DNA of 64,000 nucleotides from Neoceratodus forsteri (GCA_016271365.2 CM057452.1:1242819001-1242883000); one strand, 5' to 3'. Counted from the stretch's first letter, positions 43,629 through 55,490 are shown. Notes: generated from the letters alone by a model not told the origin. Program-made: numbers and translations.

Positions 43629-45294
43629 GCAGCAACACCGACATCCTGCCCCCCCATTCCCCAAAAATCACAAAGGGTCTGGTAGAACATCTGCAGAAGT
43701 CATGTGCTGTGCTGGCCTGTGAGGAGTCACCTTGGGCCCTCCCCTTTTGATTTTCCAGGAATCCATGGTGTGTGAGCCCCTGTGTCAACTTTCCAGGCCC
43801 CACCCCACCTCAGTCCAACCCTGGCTGTGAGTGCTCACCACTGGGGTTAAATTAGGGATAAGCCCACTGGAACTCAGCTCCCAATTTCCACCACCACACC
43901 TCTTAAAAAGATTAGAACCATTCCAGCAAGGCAGCACTCAAGCAGCAAGACTGGATCTAAGCCCAAGTTTCAATCCCCTAGTGCCAAACCATCCAGCAGC
44001 AAATGCCAAGAGATGGTAAAGTGAAGCAATGCCCTCCCCAAACTACCTACATCCGCTGCTGCCAGCCTGACAAAAATAATATTGTACAAACACCAGGGGG
44101 TCTGTGTAATGTCCCCACAACAAATGCACAACCAGGATCAGAGAGAAGGTGGTAGCCCAGAGGCTTTCCCTTTTCCCACCCCCATCAGGCAAGTCCAAAT
44201 TAAGAGCTTTGGAAACATGTGTCAGGATAAGAAGTAACAGAGACAATTCATCCAGATGCTTTTATTCACTGTCCCCCTGTGATTACTCAACCCGTGATAT
44301 CCCTCAGGATCAAAAACAGCTGTGGCCCAGTAGTGCCCTGGCCCCCAAACTTACATGGTGGCATTTAACCACGCATGATAAGATAAGAAGAGGCCTGCTG
44401 AAACACCTAAACACCCTGCAGGGCATACTCATACCTGCCCCATACAGCACCAGATAATGCTGCAGGGATGTCCTCTGTTTGGCCACAAGGCCCACAACCA
44501 CTTATATTTTCTCCCTACTGGGTTATTTCTCTGACTACAAAATCACAGAATGTTCAATTGCTTTGCTTTAGCTGGGGACTGGGCACCCCATTAACCAGTG
44601 AATAATACAAAAGCACAAAACACAGTGGGAAACACCTGCTTTTATAATCTGTTGGTTAGTACAGAGATAAGGAAATGCACCCCTCAGTGCCACATCAGGT
44701 CACATATAATTTCTGAGCACCTCCTGCCCTCCATGGGTTTAGCAGAGGTCAGGAGAGAGAGTGTGGCATAATGAGGAATGAGGTAGTGTCTCATTTCACT
44801 GCGTACTTCGCCATATCAGGTTAGAGATTGTAGATAGTACCTACACTTATTCTCTACTTTAACTTTTGAAATATACTTTTTTTGACATGGGTACATAAGA
44901 GAAGACATGCAAAGTAAAACCCATGCAACACATTAAGGGCACCACATCATACCTTCAGGGACAAGTTCAACATGAGTATGAGGAAGGAGGGAATAGATGA
45001 AGCTGTTATGAAAGATGACTCACCCATACCTCAAGGCCTCACTTGCACCTACCCAGCTGCCAACGACACAGTCAAAATGGCCATGAAACTGTACAGAAAG
45101 AGGGCAAGATGAGGTGAAATTCCACAACCTCTGCAGACCGCAGTCCTTTTCTCTTCATTATTCCTTTCTCATCCTCCTGACAGAATGGATCTTCCCTGAA
45201 TGTTTGGTCTTTCTCGGCGCTCCTTATAAGCCATCTATATTTTTTCTTTTAATATAATTAACTAATCTACATTTAAATAATTATAATGTGTGGT
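43629..45294. other. No supportable gene
   Basis: Non-coding interior of the 7.6-kb element. It has short frames with no recognised motif, and I found no LTR pair. Confidence 0.45.
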
Positions 45295-45302
45295 AGAACT
45301 TC

Positions 45303-45406
45303 GTTATAGGTAGAAATCTACCTTTTTATAACAATGTTTTACCATCGATGTGATGTCACCATGTTGTTAACCCATCGATGGTACGTCACATCAATGGGTT
45401 AACAAC
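45303..45406. repeat. Two adjacent hairpins
   Basis: TTATAGGTAGA...TCTACCTTTTTATAA at 45305-45331, and GTTGTTAACCCATCGATG with CACATCAATGGGTTAACAAC at 45363-45406 (near-perfect stem, loop about 6 bases). Their close pairing suggests a small foldback element. Confidence 0.7.
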
Positions 45407-45834
45407 TGGGAACAGTCTGTGCATGCCTGCTACAGAAATCTACAACCTTCCCGAAATGACCACGGCAGTGAACATGATCTGAAATTAGCAGCGGTGATGG
45501 ATATAACAGCAGTTGTAAAGTTCCTGCTGTATTTTTATGTTTGCTTGCACGCATGTGCAAGAAACATAATGCCATCATCTGAGTTTTCGGAGGTGTGGCA
45601 GCCTTCTTCCAATTCAGGCAGTGTGTTTGCAGGCACGGCCACAGTTCTCCAATGCCTGCTCCAGCTGTCTATGACAGCAGACAAAATGCAGTGGCGTACA
45701 GTTGAAAGGGGGAGCTATGCTTCAATGAGCAGCGATAAGATATCGCCTGCTCATGCGCGGGATCCCCTATACACACACAGAAACACACACATGCACGCAT
45801 ACTGTGTGCTCGCCCCACACTGTAATAGCGGCCT

Positions 45835-46062
45835 GACGGTGCCAATCCCCCATCGGCTGTGCAGCACCCCCAAAAACAGAGTTCTATATGCCACGCTGGG
45901 TGCCCACCCCAGCATGGCCTAAATTAAGTATTGCCAATGGGGTGCCCAATCCCCGTCGGCTCCACTGGTTCCCCCAAAGTACAGGGTGCCACGCTGGAGC
46001 CCACCCCAGCATGGCAACACATGATGCCAACGGGGTGTCCAGTCCCCATTGGCTCCATGCCC
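45835..46062. repeat. About 100-bp tandem repeat, two and a half units
   Basis: CCAATCCCC(C/G)(A/G)TCGGCT, GCCACGCTGG and CCCACCCCAGCATGGC recur at about 45840 and 45946, with a partial third (CCAGTCCCCATTGGCTCC) at 46038. The open frames on both strands here come from the repeat. Confidence 0.8.
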
Positions 46063-46319
46063 CCACCAGCCGTCCTTGTGTGCAAACGTCCTGCGTCTCG
46101 TCATTTAAAAAACACCAGAAACTCAAAAGCGGTCCCTCGTGTCTCTGCCCCACCCACGCCCACCCACTGCGCACCCTGCCTCCCACATCCCCCACCCCAT
46201 GCTTACCTCAGGACTCGGTGCGACGATCTTCTGTGGCCCGGGAACACGTCTGCACTCTTCAAAGCTGACTGCGAACTGAGGAAATGACGGTAAGCTGTAT
46301 AATGGAATAGATAGGAGTT

Positions 46320-47750
46320 ATTCAACTTTGCTGCATATCTCAGCCATTTTTTGGAATTTTTGCACCAAATTTTCAATATGGGGTTTTTGGGACCCCTTCT
46401 TATGAATGATCTCACTGTCATGGTGTTAATCGGCCCCGAAGGGTGATTTTGCAGTCACTGCGTGAAATCACCTTTCAGGACTGAGTAAAGAAATGACACT
46501 GTCACTGTTCATAAGGTGGGCTCTCAAAAAGCCTATGCTGAAAATTTGGTGGAAAAATTCCTAAAATGACTGTTTTACGAGCGTGCGTTGCACAGTTCCT
46601 ATGCATGCTCATAAGTTCACGAATTTTCGATATTTTCACTCCAGATTTTCAACATTGCCATTTTACCACACTTCCTTATGAGCAGTGCAGCTGTCATTTT
46701 TCACATCTTGCCCAATACGTGTTTCCACCCAGGTAGCGCACAATGGCGCAGTTGGTGTGTGAAATCAATGTATGGGACAAATTAAGAAAATCACAGTGAC
46801 ACTGTTCATGAGCAGAGGTCTTAAAATGGCTATGTTGAAAATTTGGTGAAAAAATTCCTAAAAATGACTGTTTTACGAGTGCTGCGTTGCGCAGTTCCTA
46901 CTCACGCTCGTAAGTTTGCGAATTTTCAATATTTTCACTCCAAATTTCAACATTGCCATTTTATTACACTTCCTTATGAACAGTACAGCTGCCATTTTTC
47001 ACGTCACCCAAAATGTGTTTCTGCACATGTAGCGCACAATGGTGCAGTCAGTGTGTGAAAGCAATGTTTGGGCCAGAGTAAGAAAATCACAGTTACACTG
47101 TTCATGAGCAGAGGTCTTAAAATGGCTATGTTGAAAATTTGGTGACAAAAGCCCATAAAATGACTGTGTTACGAGTGAGCATTGCACAGTTTCCATGCAC
47201 CATCGTAAGTTCATGACTTTGAAATATTTTCAGTCCAGATTTTCACCAGTGGCATTTTTCCACACTTCCTTATGAACAGTACAGCTGTCATTTTTCACAA
47301 CATGGCTGAAATGTGTTTTCACACTTTCAGCCCAGAGATACGTGGACGCTCTGGGAAATCATTTTTCAGGACAGATAAAGAAAATCACAGTGACACTGTT
47401 CATGATCAGAGGTCCCAAAATGCCTGTGTTGACAATCTGCTGTAAAAAATCTCCAAACTAATTACATTTACCGGTGTGCGTTGCACAGTTACTATGCACG
47501 CTAGTGATTTCACCAGTTTTTTTAAATATTTTTACTGCAGATTTGCAACATTGCCATTTTTTACACCTCCCCATGAACAGTATAGCTGTCATTTTTCACA
47601 TCCTGTTCGGAATGTGTTTTTGCACCTGTGGTGCTAAATGCCGTAGTCGCTCTGCGTAAGCAGCTTTAGGCTAACAAACTGATATTGCCACTGTTCACGA
47701 GGTGGGGGTCACAAAAAAACCATGTTGAAAATTTGGAGTGAAAATACCAA
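46320..47750. repeat. 297-bp satellite array with inverted first segment
   Basis: The phrase GTTGAAAATTTGGTG (with variants) sits at 46537, 46834, 47130, 47428 and 47724, spacing 296-298 bp. Units share CACAGTGACACTGTTCATGA, ATGACTGTTTTACGAG, GCACAGTTCC and CCACACTTCCTTATGA. At the left edge, 46330-46430 carries the same phrase in reverse (CACCAAATTTTCAATATGG...CATAAGAAGG complement), so the array opens with an inverted partial unit. Confidence 0.92.
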
Positions 47751-47773
47751 TGAATGCTTGAGGTGTTAGGGTT

Positions 47774-48124
47774 TCCAACCATAACGCCCCACCCTGTAGA
47801 GAATGACAGGCATCAGGGGAGTGACTTGGGATTCTTGCCAGTAATGCTCATACCATTCCACACCCTGCATCCAGTGAGAGGCATTAAGGTATGCCTTGGA
47901 CTCTTTGGCCCCAAAGTTCACCCCATTCTCCTATACCGCACCCATCTCACTGTATTTCCTGATGGAATGGGGTGCGCATAAGGGCCAAAGACCCCAAGGC
48001 ACAGAGTGACACTTGTCAGTATCTGCAGGGTAGGGTGTGGTGAAATGGCATGGCTGTTATGCCTGACAACCCAAAGGCACACCCCAATGCCTGTCACTCT
48101 CTGCAGGGTAGTGGTGGGGTTGGC
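47774..48124. mobile_element. Foldback element, about 350 bp
   Basis: Arms of about 165 bp: CCAACCATAACGCCCCACCC...GAATGACAGGCAT pairs with ATGCCTGTCACTCTCTGCAG...GTGGTGGGGTTGG. CCTTGGACTCTTTGGCCCCA pairs with GGGCCAAAGACCCCAAGG. The centre is near 47935. Non-coding. Confidence 0.88.
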
Positions 48125-48242
48125 TTCAGTTCAGTACTTCACTGACATTTCTGTTATGCAGCTCTGTAACTTCTACACTACCAATGCCAATGCCAGCAAG
48201 CAAACATTCGGCATTGACAAATGCTTGTTTTAATTAGTTATG

Positions 48243-48430
48243 TGAACCACTATAAAAATATAATGCATGGTTTGCTATTGGCAACCAGTTGGTTTAACTG
48301 TCTTGAGGTGGCCATGGCTACGTAAACATCTCAAGCTTCACTCTCGAGATTTACAAGGTAGCCATGGTAACCTCTCGACATTCAACGAGCTGGTTACTGA
48401 TAGTGACCCATACATTATCCTCTATATTAT
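48243..48430. mobile_element. Foldback MITE, about 190 bp
   Basis: TATAATGCATGGTTTGCTAT...GGCAACCAGTTGG and GTGGCCATGGCTACGTAAAC pair with GTAGCCATGGTAACCTC and GAGCTGGTTACTGATAGTG...CATACATTAT. The loop is close to 48337 (CTCAAGCTTCACTCTCGAG). Confidence 0.85.
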
Positions 48431-49561
48431 GATATGCTGAGAGATAAATGCACATGCAGTTTTCTTTTGCTCAGTGCAGTAGACAGGTATGTATATTTTA
48501 ACCCTCCTCATGCACTAAAATGTTTTAGTTTAGCATCTCAGACTCTATCTAGTTCAAAAGTCCGACCAAACATTGCTGCAAAACTTTTTTATTTTATTTG
48601 TTTTCTAACTTTCATTTGGTCCTCTCCTGTTCCAGGGCCTGGGTTTAGGATTGGGCAATCCAATTGCAGTGTCCTTTCCAGTTTCCATTCCCTCCCTTGT
48701 TGAATCCCTCTTCCATTCTTCTCTTCCTCGGCTTGGCTAAGCTTTCCAACAATGCATCACATCACAACCACACCTTACCTAGTTAGTACTAGGAGGACTT
48801 CAGGGCTTAGTTCATAGTCGATGAGACCTCTCTGTGACCCTGGGCCCTCCCCAACCTGGGCTTGCTGCTCCTTGTTCTTCTTTAGCGTCTGTTAGCTGCC
48901 TGAAAGACGACCCAATGCTCATGGCACACTGACTCACTCTGGCCTGGCTGCCTGAGATGGCTCACACTTTCTCCAGTGGCCCAGCCTGCTCCCTCCCTCT
49001 TCTATCGCCCTCTGCTCTGCTACTGGCTTGCTGAGCCTCAGGTCCAGTCCTGAGACCCTCGTCGCTTTCAGCTTACTGGCTACTGCTGTTGTTTTCCCCA
49101 CTCTCTTCTTCTCTGGCTCTGCTCTTCCTCACCAGCACAGTCACGAAAAAAGTTTGAAAAGTCACCCGACAGAACACCCTTCCTAGCTGCACCACCTAGC
49201 CGCCCCTTCATTGCCCACCTCAATGTAAGCCATCTTACCGCCAATCAAGATGCCTGCTCTCTTACTTTCAGTGCATGCGCATCAGGGATTCGGCGCCAAA
49301 TTTTAAAGTTTTCATTGGATAATTGAGATGAGGGTTAGACTCGGGATCACTCATCACCAGTCCAGGATGGGAATTGAGGGGTGGGGGGGCGTGCTGCAGT
49401 CATTTTCAGAGGGTGCTCCCAGGTCATGCATCCCACCACAGAAGACAGCACAAAGAAAAAAAAAAAAAAAACAGTACAAAAAATATTGGTGGGGCTCTGC
49501 CCATGTCACAGAATATTGGTTGGGCTCATGCCCCACGGTCCCATACAACCTGGTGCCTATG
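48431..49561. other. Right arm of the 7.6-kb element, no gene seen
   Basis: Pyrimidine-rich 48700-49150, poly-A at 49455-49471, then two imperfect copies of TATTGGT(T)GGGCTC before the right end. Frames here are fragments. Confidence 0.5.
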
Positions 49562-51770
49562 CTCTCTGATCAACTGGAGTCTCACTTCCCACCCTCACAG
49601 ATTCACCTCTTCTGGCACTCTTGCTAATGTACTAAGTGATCATTGCTTTACTTGTTGTATCAGGAAAACTCACATGCTAAAATCTGCCCCCAAGTACCTA
49701 AATACTCGCTCACTAAATGTTATAGACACTGATTCTCTTTTCTCCAGCCTCAGCCATGCCAATTTGGCATCAGGTATACACAGCACCTAATGTCAACATT
49801 GCCCTCTTCACTTTCCTGCACATTTTCACCAAAATCTGGGACTTCCATGCCCCTCTAAGAAAGTCCAGGGTCAAGAAGCACCACCACCAGTGGATCTCTG
49901 CTTCCATCCTAGCTAAATGCAAAGCCAAGGATAAAGCCTGGGCTGCCTTCAAACCCACCCGACCCCTCAAAACAGGCTAACCTACAACACCCTCCACAAT
50001 GCCAGCACCAAGGCCATCAGGCAAGCCAAAGCAGATTACTTCAGGTCACAACTCTCTCACACTCAACCTTCCAAATTCTGGAAAGTAGTACACTCACCGG
50101 TCAACCCTCCAGCCCAGCCCAGTGCCCCTGCATTCGTGAACAATGGCCACCCTGTCACTGACCATATCTATGCAGCAGACACACTCAACAAATTCTTCAC
50201 TTCCTGTGCTGTGCCACCTGGACCCCCTCCTCTGGTTCTGGTCACCCCACCTCCACACTGCAACAATAACTTCCAATCCCCCCCATCTCTGAACAAGAAG
50301 TCCTCAAAGCCCTCCGCTCCCTGAACAACATAAAATCTAGTCCAGATGGAATCTACCCTAAGCTCCTTCAGATCTTGGCTCCAGCTATTTCCAAACTTCT
50401 CACCCATGTCCTTAATCTTTCTTTTTCCCACAGGTTCAGTCCCACGGGCGTGAAAAACAGCCTGTGTAATCCCTCTCCACAAAAGTGGTGACATCTCTTT
50501 ACCTGGTAATTCCAGGCCTAGCTCCCTCCTCCCAGCCCAAGCCAAGCTTCAGTAGTCCCTGGCCCATTCAAGATTGCCAGATTACCTCACTACTAACAAT
50601 CTCCTCGCTCCCCATAAATCCAGCTTCAGATAGCAGCACTCCACTATGTCCTCCCTACTGCAAGTCAGAAATCATACATTTATCATCTCTGACCAAGGCC
50701 TCCTAACTGCTGCAGTATTTGTTAACCTGGCTAAGGCCTTCGACTCTGTTTCCCACTTCCCCCTCCTCCTACTTAAACTTGAGGCTGCGAGGTTAGCTCC
50801 AATCACAGTCCGGTGGATTAATTCCTACCTTTCCAACAGACTCCAACTGGTCAAAATCACTGATGTTGCTTCCCCTCCCCTCCCAATTTCAGTGGGCGTA
50901 CCACAAGGTTCAGTCCTCAGTCACATCCTCTTCTCACTCTTTATAAATGACCTTCCCTCCTCCTGCACCAAATCCAGCATACAAATGTATGCGGATGACA
51001 CCATCCTCTTCTCCTCTGGTCCAACTATTCTTGAAGTTCAAGCTACCCTCCCAAATGGTTTTAACAACATTCAGCACTGGTTCAGACAGAACCAATTGAA
51101 AGTCAACACTTTCAAAACTGTGTCCATGGCTTTTGGTACAGCGCAGGAACTGTTTAGATCATCCCCCCTTCCCCCATCATGTCACTGGATGGCTCCCCAC
51201 TTGACCAGGTTACTAAGTACAAATATCTGGGCTTTTGTCTAGACTCACATTTATCTTTCTCAATGAACATCGATGCGATCACCTCTAAACTATTCCACAA
51301 ACTTGATATACTGTACCGACACAGAGACTCACTTCCATTACCTGCCCAACAATAAATCTTGTCGAAAATTATCCTCCCCATTTTTGATTACACGGATGTG
51401 GTCTACTGCTCTGCACCTACAACCGCCCTGTCCAGGCTAGATACCCTTCTTAATTCTTTCTGCCATTTCGCATCTAAATCCCCCCTTCACACTCACCATT
51501 GTGATCTTTACTCCCTTCTTGGACTTACCCAGCTGTCTCACAGACATTATATATACTCCCTCAATCTCATCTCTAAATTCTGGTTTAACTTACCTCCCTC
51601 CTGCCTAATGGATACTCTCTCCCCGGACTTTCAGTACCACTATGAATTGAGGCATAGAAATGCTAGCTATTTCACCCTGCCCCATCCATCTTCCTCTGCT
51701 GGGAAAGCTGCTTTCTTCCACCAGCTATCCAGTTTGTGTAACAAACTTCCCCCCTAGTCAGGAACTCCCC
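49562..51770 (+). pseudogene. L2 endonuclease end and reverse transcriptase
   Basis: Resumes with LINWSLTSHPHRFTSSGTLA then VLSDHCFTCCI (the Asp-His pair of the endonuclease). The linker frame has AIRQAKADYFRSQLSHTQPS and KFWKVVHS. RT at 50646-51242 reads VFVNLAKAFDSVSH (catalytic Asp region), VPQGSVLSHILFSLFINDLP and MYADDTILFSS, the YADD box intact. A later frame (51359-51757) reads ILPIFDYTDVVYCSAPT, the typical C-terminal region. Several frameshifts and stops separate these blocks. Confidence 0.9.
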
Positions 51771-52160
51771 CTCCCATCTAGCTTGCAAGCAACAACTGCT
51801 CCTCCTCCCTTTGCACCCCTGTCTCTGCCAAAACTAAACCATTTTCAGACCCCCTGACCTTCATGATTTCTACCTCTGAAGCACTTACCAAGCAGCTCTG
51901 GAAGTCTTACTCCCTAACTGGAAATCCTCTTCAACTAAGTCTTCAAATCTGTATCTTTTACCTTGAGTTACATGATTTTTGTATGATTAGTTTTTGCTCT
52001 GTTACTGCTCTTACTATCTGCTGTTTTACATAACCAAGCTGTACTATAGTTTACTGTAAGTTGTATTTGTTTGTAATCCCCTCTCCCCCGGGTCGCAACT
52101 GGAATCGAGCCTTGGCTCAGTATGCCTTTCCCGGTTAGCAAATGTTTAAATAAAAAAACT

Positions 52161-52510
52161 CTCTGGTAAGACTCCACCTAGAGTATTGTGTACAGTTCTG
52201 GAGTTCACATCTCTGGAAGGACATTGACAGAGTGGAGATGGTCTCGAGGAGGGCAACAAAACTGGTGTAGAGGCTGCATCAAAAGCCCTATGAAGAGAGA
52301 CTAAAGTATCTCAATATATATACCCTGGAACAAAGGAGGGAGAGAAGAGATATAATAGAGACCTTTAAATACCTTACAGCGTTAACTAAGGTACATTAGG
52401 GGAGTATTTTTCACAAGGGAAGGTTTTCAAGAACAAGGGGACATGCTATTAAGCTGGAGGGGGACAGATTCAGGAGAGATGTGAAGAAGTACTTCTTCAC
52501 AGAAAAGGAA
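52161..52510 (+). pseudogene. CR1 copy D, C-terminal RT region after the L2
   Basis: Frames with stops read [17 protein letters not shown] text, then [34 protein letters not shown] and RRDVKKYFFTEK, in the same order as 27700-28060 in copy B. Confidence 0.85.
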
Positions 52511-52749
52511 ATTGGGGAGAATTCTTAGATTCACCCAAAAATATCTTATCTGAGAATATAAAAGAAGCTGAGACATCTTTAAGATAGAATATAAGGCTTA
52601 TATTAGAAATGTGAAAGATGACCATGTTAAAGGGTTATTGACAGTGGGTAGCTTGGGGCTGATAAAAGCTTCTGACGCATAGTGCTAATTGCACTCTGAA
52701 TTCTGAAACTCAAATTGACAGTTATATTGAACTCCATGTGTGGGTAGAA
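52511..52749. other. No recognised feature
   Basis: AT-rich spacer between CR1 copies D and C. Confidence 0.5.
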
Positions 52750-54054
52750 CTTAGAAACATAGTAATATAGACTTTGATGGCAGATAAGAACTGCTTGGCC
52801 AACCTAGTCTGCTCATTTCCCTACCTATCAGATCAGCTGCAGATCCTAGTTTTACCAACAGTCTGCTTCCTCCAATCTCCCACTAGAATTGCCTTATGTC
52901 TGTCCCATGCATTCTTAAATGCCCCCACTGTTTTTGACCCCATGACCACCTCAGGAAGGCCATTCCATGTGTCTAACAACCTCTCTATGAAAAAATACTT
53001 CCTCACGTTGCCCCAGAGTCATCCCCCCTCTATCTTCAAGTTTTGCCCCCTTGTTCTTGCACATCACTTTTTCTGAAAGATGCTACCCTCTTGGATTTTG
53101 TTGATTTCATTGAGGTACTTGAAAGTTTCTATCATGTCCCCCCTCTCCCTCCTTTCCTAGAGGGTATACATATAAAGCTCTTTTAGGCTCTCTTTGTTTG
53201 GCTTTCTGGTGCAGATCCTGCTCCATTTTAGTTGCCCTCCTCTGGACTGCCTCCATCCTGTCTACGTACTTGTGGAGATGGGGTATCCAGAACTGCATGC
53301 AGTACTCCAGATGGGGTCTCACTAACTGTCTGTACAAAGGGATAACAACATCCTGTTTTCTACAGGTGATACCTTTCCGTATGCATCCCAGTATCACCTG
53401 AGCCCTCCTTACTGATCTCTTACGTTGCTTGCCTAGATTTAGTTCATCTGATATAACTAACCCCAGGTCCCTTTCCATTTTTGTTGTTGTTGTTTATACC
53501 CCCCCATTGTGTACTCTTCCCATGGGTTTTTATTTCCTAGGTGCATTTCTTTGCACTTCTTTGCACTGAATCTAAGCTGCATACTTTTGACCATTCCTCC
53601 AACTGTGCTAAGTCCCTTCTCATCTTTTCCAGCCCCCTTGTGTATTGACCCTGTTGCAGATCTTTGAGTCATCTGCAAAGAGGCATACTTTTCCTTCCAG
53701 TTCCTCCATAATGTCACCTATAGAGACATTAAAGAGGAACGGTCCCAGTACTAAACCCAGCGGTACCCCGCTAGTAACCCTCCTTTCTTCGAAATGGACT
53801 CTTTTTATTATTAACCTCTGTGTCCCGTTGTCCAGCCAATTTTTTACTTAGGTTACCACCTGGGACCCACTCCCAGGCTGGCTAACTTGTTTATTGATCT
53901 TTTGTGTGGGACTGTGTCAAATGCCTTGCTGAATTCTAGGTCCACAGCCCCTCCCTGTTCTACTAGTTTAGTCACCCAGTCAAAGAAATCTACTAGATTC
54001 ATCTGACATGACCTACCCACTGTGAATCCATGCTGCCTTGGGTCCTGTGGGTTC

Positions 54055-54565
54055 CATATCATAAGGGAGATTGAAAAATAGTGATTGCCATTAGGTGAGT
54101 GTACATTGCCGAAAATGAATTTCAGCGATGCACACTGGCGATAAGGACAAAAAGGGCACCCGAGACCTATGGGTTTAGATGTTAATGTGGGAGGCACCCC
54201 TCATGGGAGGCTTTGCCGCCCCTGCACTCCCCTACTAATTGATTCTCAACTCCAGGGGGGGTGCATATCGGGAGGGGTTAAAAACTTAAAAAAATGTAAA
54301 GCTGCCTGTGGGAAAAAAAAACATACTGCGCCAGAACCAAACCCTGCAACTTCCAGCCAACCACCCTCCTCAACCCACTAGTGGACCAGCTCGGCAGCTG
54401 CCCACTCCCCCCTCCCACATGCCATCTCTCCCCTGCCTCCCTCCATGCGTGTGTACTCGCGTATACGTGTGTACTTCCTGTCACTCTATTCGCCCACCCC
54501 AATATCCGGTTGAACCCCTGCTAGGTAGCCATGAACACAGGTGCCTTAATTGAGTCACCCTTTTT
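54055..54565 (-). mobile_element. Insertion in the CR1 copy C RT, possible S3 SINE
   Basis: CR1 homology stops after CTTGGGTCCTGTGG (about 54050) and resumes near 54650. Between them lies a G-rich hairpin body (CTCATGGGAGGCTTTGCCGC), an A/T join and, on the minus strand, a tRNA-like GGGTTTGGTTCTGG box. It resembles 38380-38730. No target duplication found. Confidence 0.45.
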
Positions 54566-55404
54566 GAAGGTGCCCAGTTTCGGTCGCTTTGTTCACATGG
54601 TACCTGTCTGGTGCACCGCTGGCCTCTAGGTACTCAAGAGTTCTTTCTTTCAGAAGTGATTCCATCATTTTCCCAACCACTGAGGTCAAACTAACAGGTC
54701 TATAGTTTCTGCCTCTGCCTTGCTCTCGCTTTTGTGAAGGGGAATCACATCCACCATCCTTCAGTCCTCAGGTACCACATCCTCCTCATATGATTTGTTA
54801 AAAAGGGTAGTCAGTGGTGTCACTAGTTCTCCCCTTAGTTCTTTTAGAATTCTGGGGTGAATACCATCAGGCTCCATTGCTTTGTCTGCCTTCATTTTAG
54901 GAGTTCTTTCAGGATCCTTTCTTCTATGAATGGACTGGTATCAACCCCCCTATGTTGTGTGCTTCTATTATTTGGTTTAGGTACCGCCCCTCCTCTTCTT
55001 TTGTGAATACTGTGCAGAAGTATACTTTCGGTATCTCTGGTTTGTTACTGTCACATTCTGCCCACCCCCTTCCCTTTATTAAGCCTCACTATCCATCCCC
55101 TGGTCTTTTTTTGCTCCCTAATGTACTTATAAAAGGCTCTATCTCCTTTCTTAACTAAGTTGGCTATCTATTCCTTGATTTGGGCCTTTCTTATTCAGAC
55201 TGCCTTCCCCACTTCCTTCTGCTTTAACTGGTACAATTCTCTGTCCTGCTCCTTCTGTGTTTCTTTATACTTCCTGAATGCTATCTTTTTCTCCCTAACC
55301 TTCCCTGTGACCTCTTTTGAGAACCATTGTGTTTTTTTGTCCTTTGTTTTGTTTATTTGCTTCACTCAAAGGCTTGTTGCCTTTGTGATGGCAGCTTTGG
55401 TTTT

Positions 55405-55490
55405 TACATAGAAACATAGATGTTGATGGCAGATAAGGACTGCAAGGCCCATCTAGTGTGCCCATTTCTTTTTCTACCTTATGAATGTGT
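55405..55490 (-). mobile_element. Second CR1 3'-tail fragment inside copy C
   Basis: ACATAGAAACATAGATGTTG then GGCAGATAAGGACTGCAAGG is a CR1 3' end lying between the RT and endonuclease of copy C, so it is a separate truncated insertion. Confidence 0.8.

Larger units (their letters stand above)
41952..49561. mobile_element. 7.6-kb hAT-like element with exact 8-bp target duplication
   Basis: CTCTCTGA stands at 41944-41951 and 49562-49569. The element starts CATAGGAGTTGGGTTTGTAA, and the complement of its right end starts CATAGGCACCAGGTTGTATG, so the ends share CATAGG and a GGTT(T)GT motif. An 8-bp duplication is the hAT signature (also P and MuDR-like are possible at 8-9 bp). No transposase frame is recognisable inside. 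It contains S1 and S2 SINEs, a 1-kb foldback, a 297-bp satellite and two further foldbacks. An L2 frame continues exactly across it, so the boundaries are secure. Confidence 0.8.
41455..52160 (+). mobile_element. L2-clade LINE inserted in CR1 copy D, split by a 7.6-kb element
   Basis: A 5'-truncated L2: endonuclease at 41455-41951, then endonuclease end, linker and RT at 49570-51770, and a 3'UTR with TTTAAATAAAA tail at 52140-52155. Removing 41952-49561 and one octamer restores an open endonuclease frame. Flanked by AAACT. L2 elements insert by target-primed reverse transcription. Confidence 0.9.
40485..52510 (+). mobile_element. CR1-clade LINE, copy D, split by an L2 insertion
   Basis: The left part is 40485-41454 and the right part 52161-52510. 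The RT text breaks after CCTTTATATAAACT and resumes at CTCTGGTAAGACTCCACCTAG. AAACT occurs at both junctions (41450-41454, 52156-52160). The copy is 5'-truncated near 40485, and its 3'UTR is missing after AGATGTGAAGAAGTACTTCT. Confidence 0.88.

Noticed and set aside
43840..45290. Possible LTR or endogenous retrovirus
   Set aside because: No pair of direct repeats, primer-binding site or pol/gag frame was found.
45884..46287. Pro-rich and Gly/Trp-rich frames on both strands
   Set aside because: Produced by a GC-rich tandem repeat of about 100 bp.
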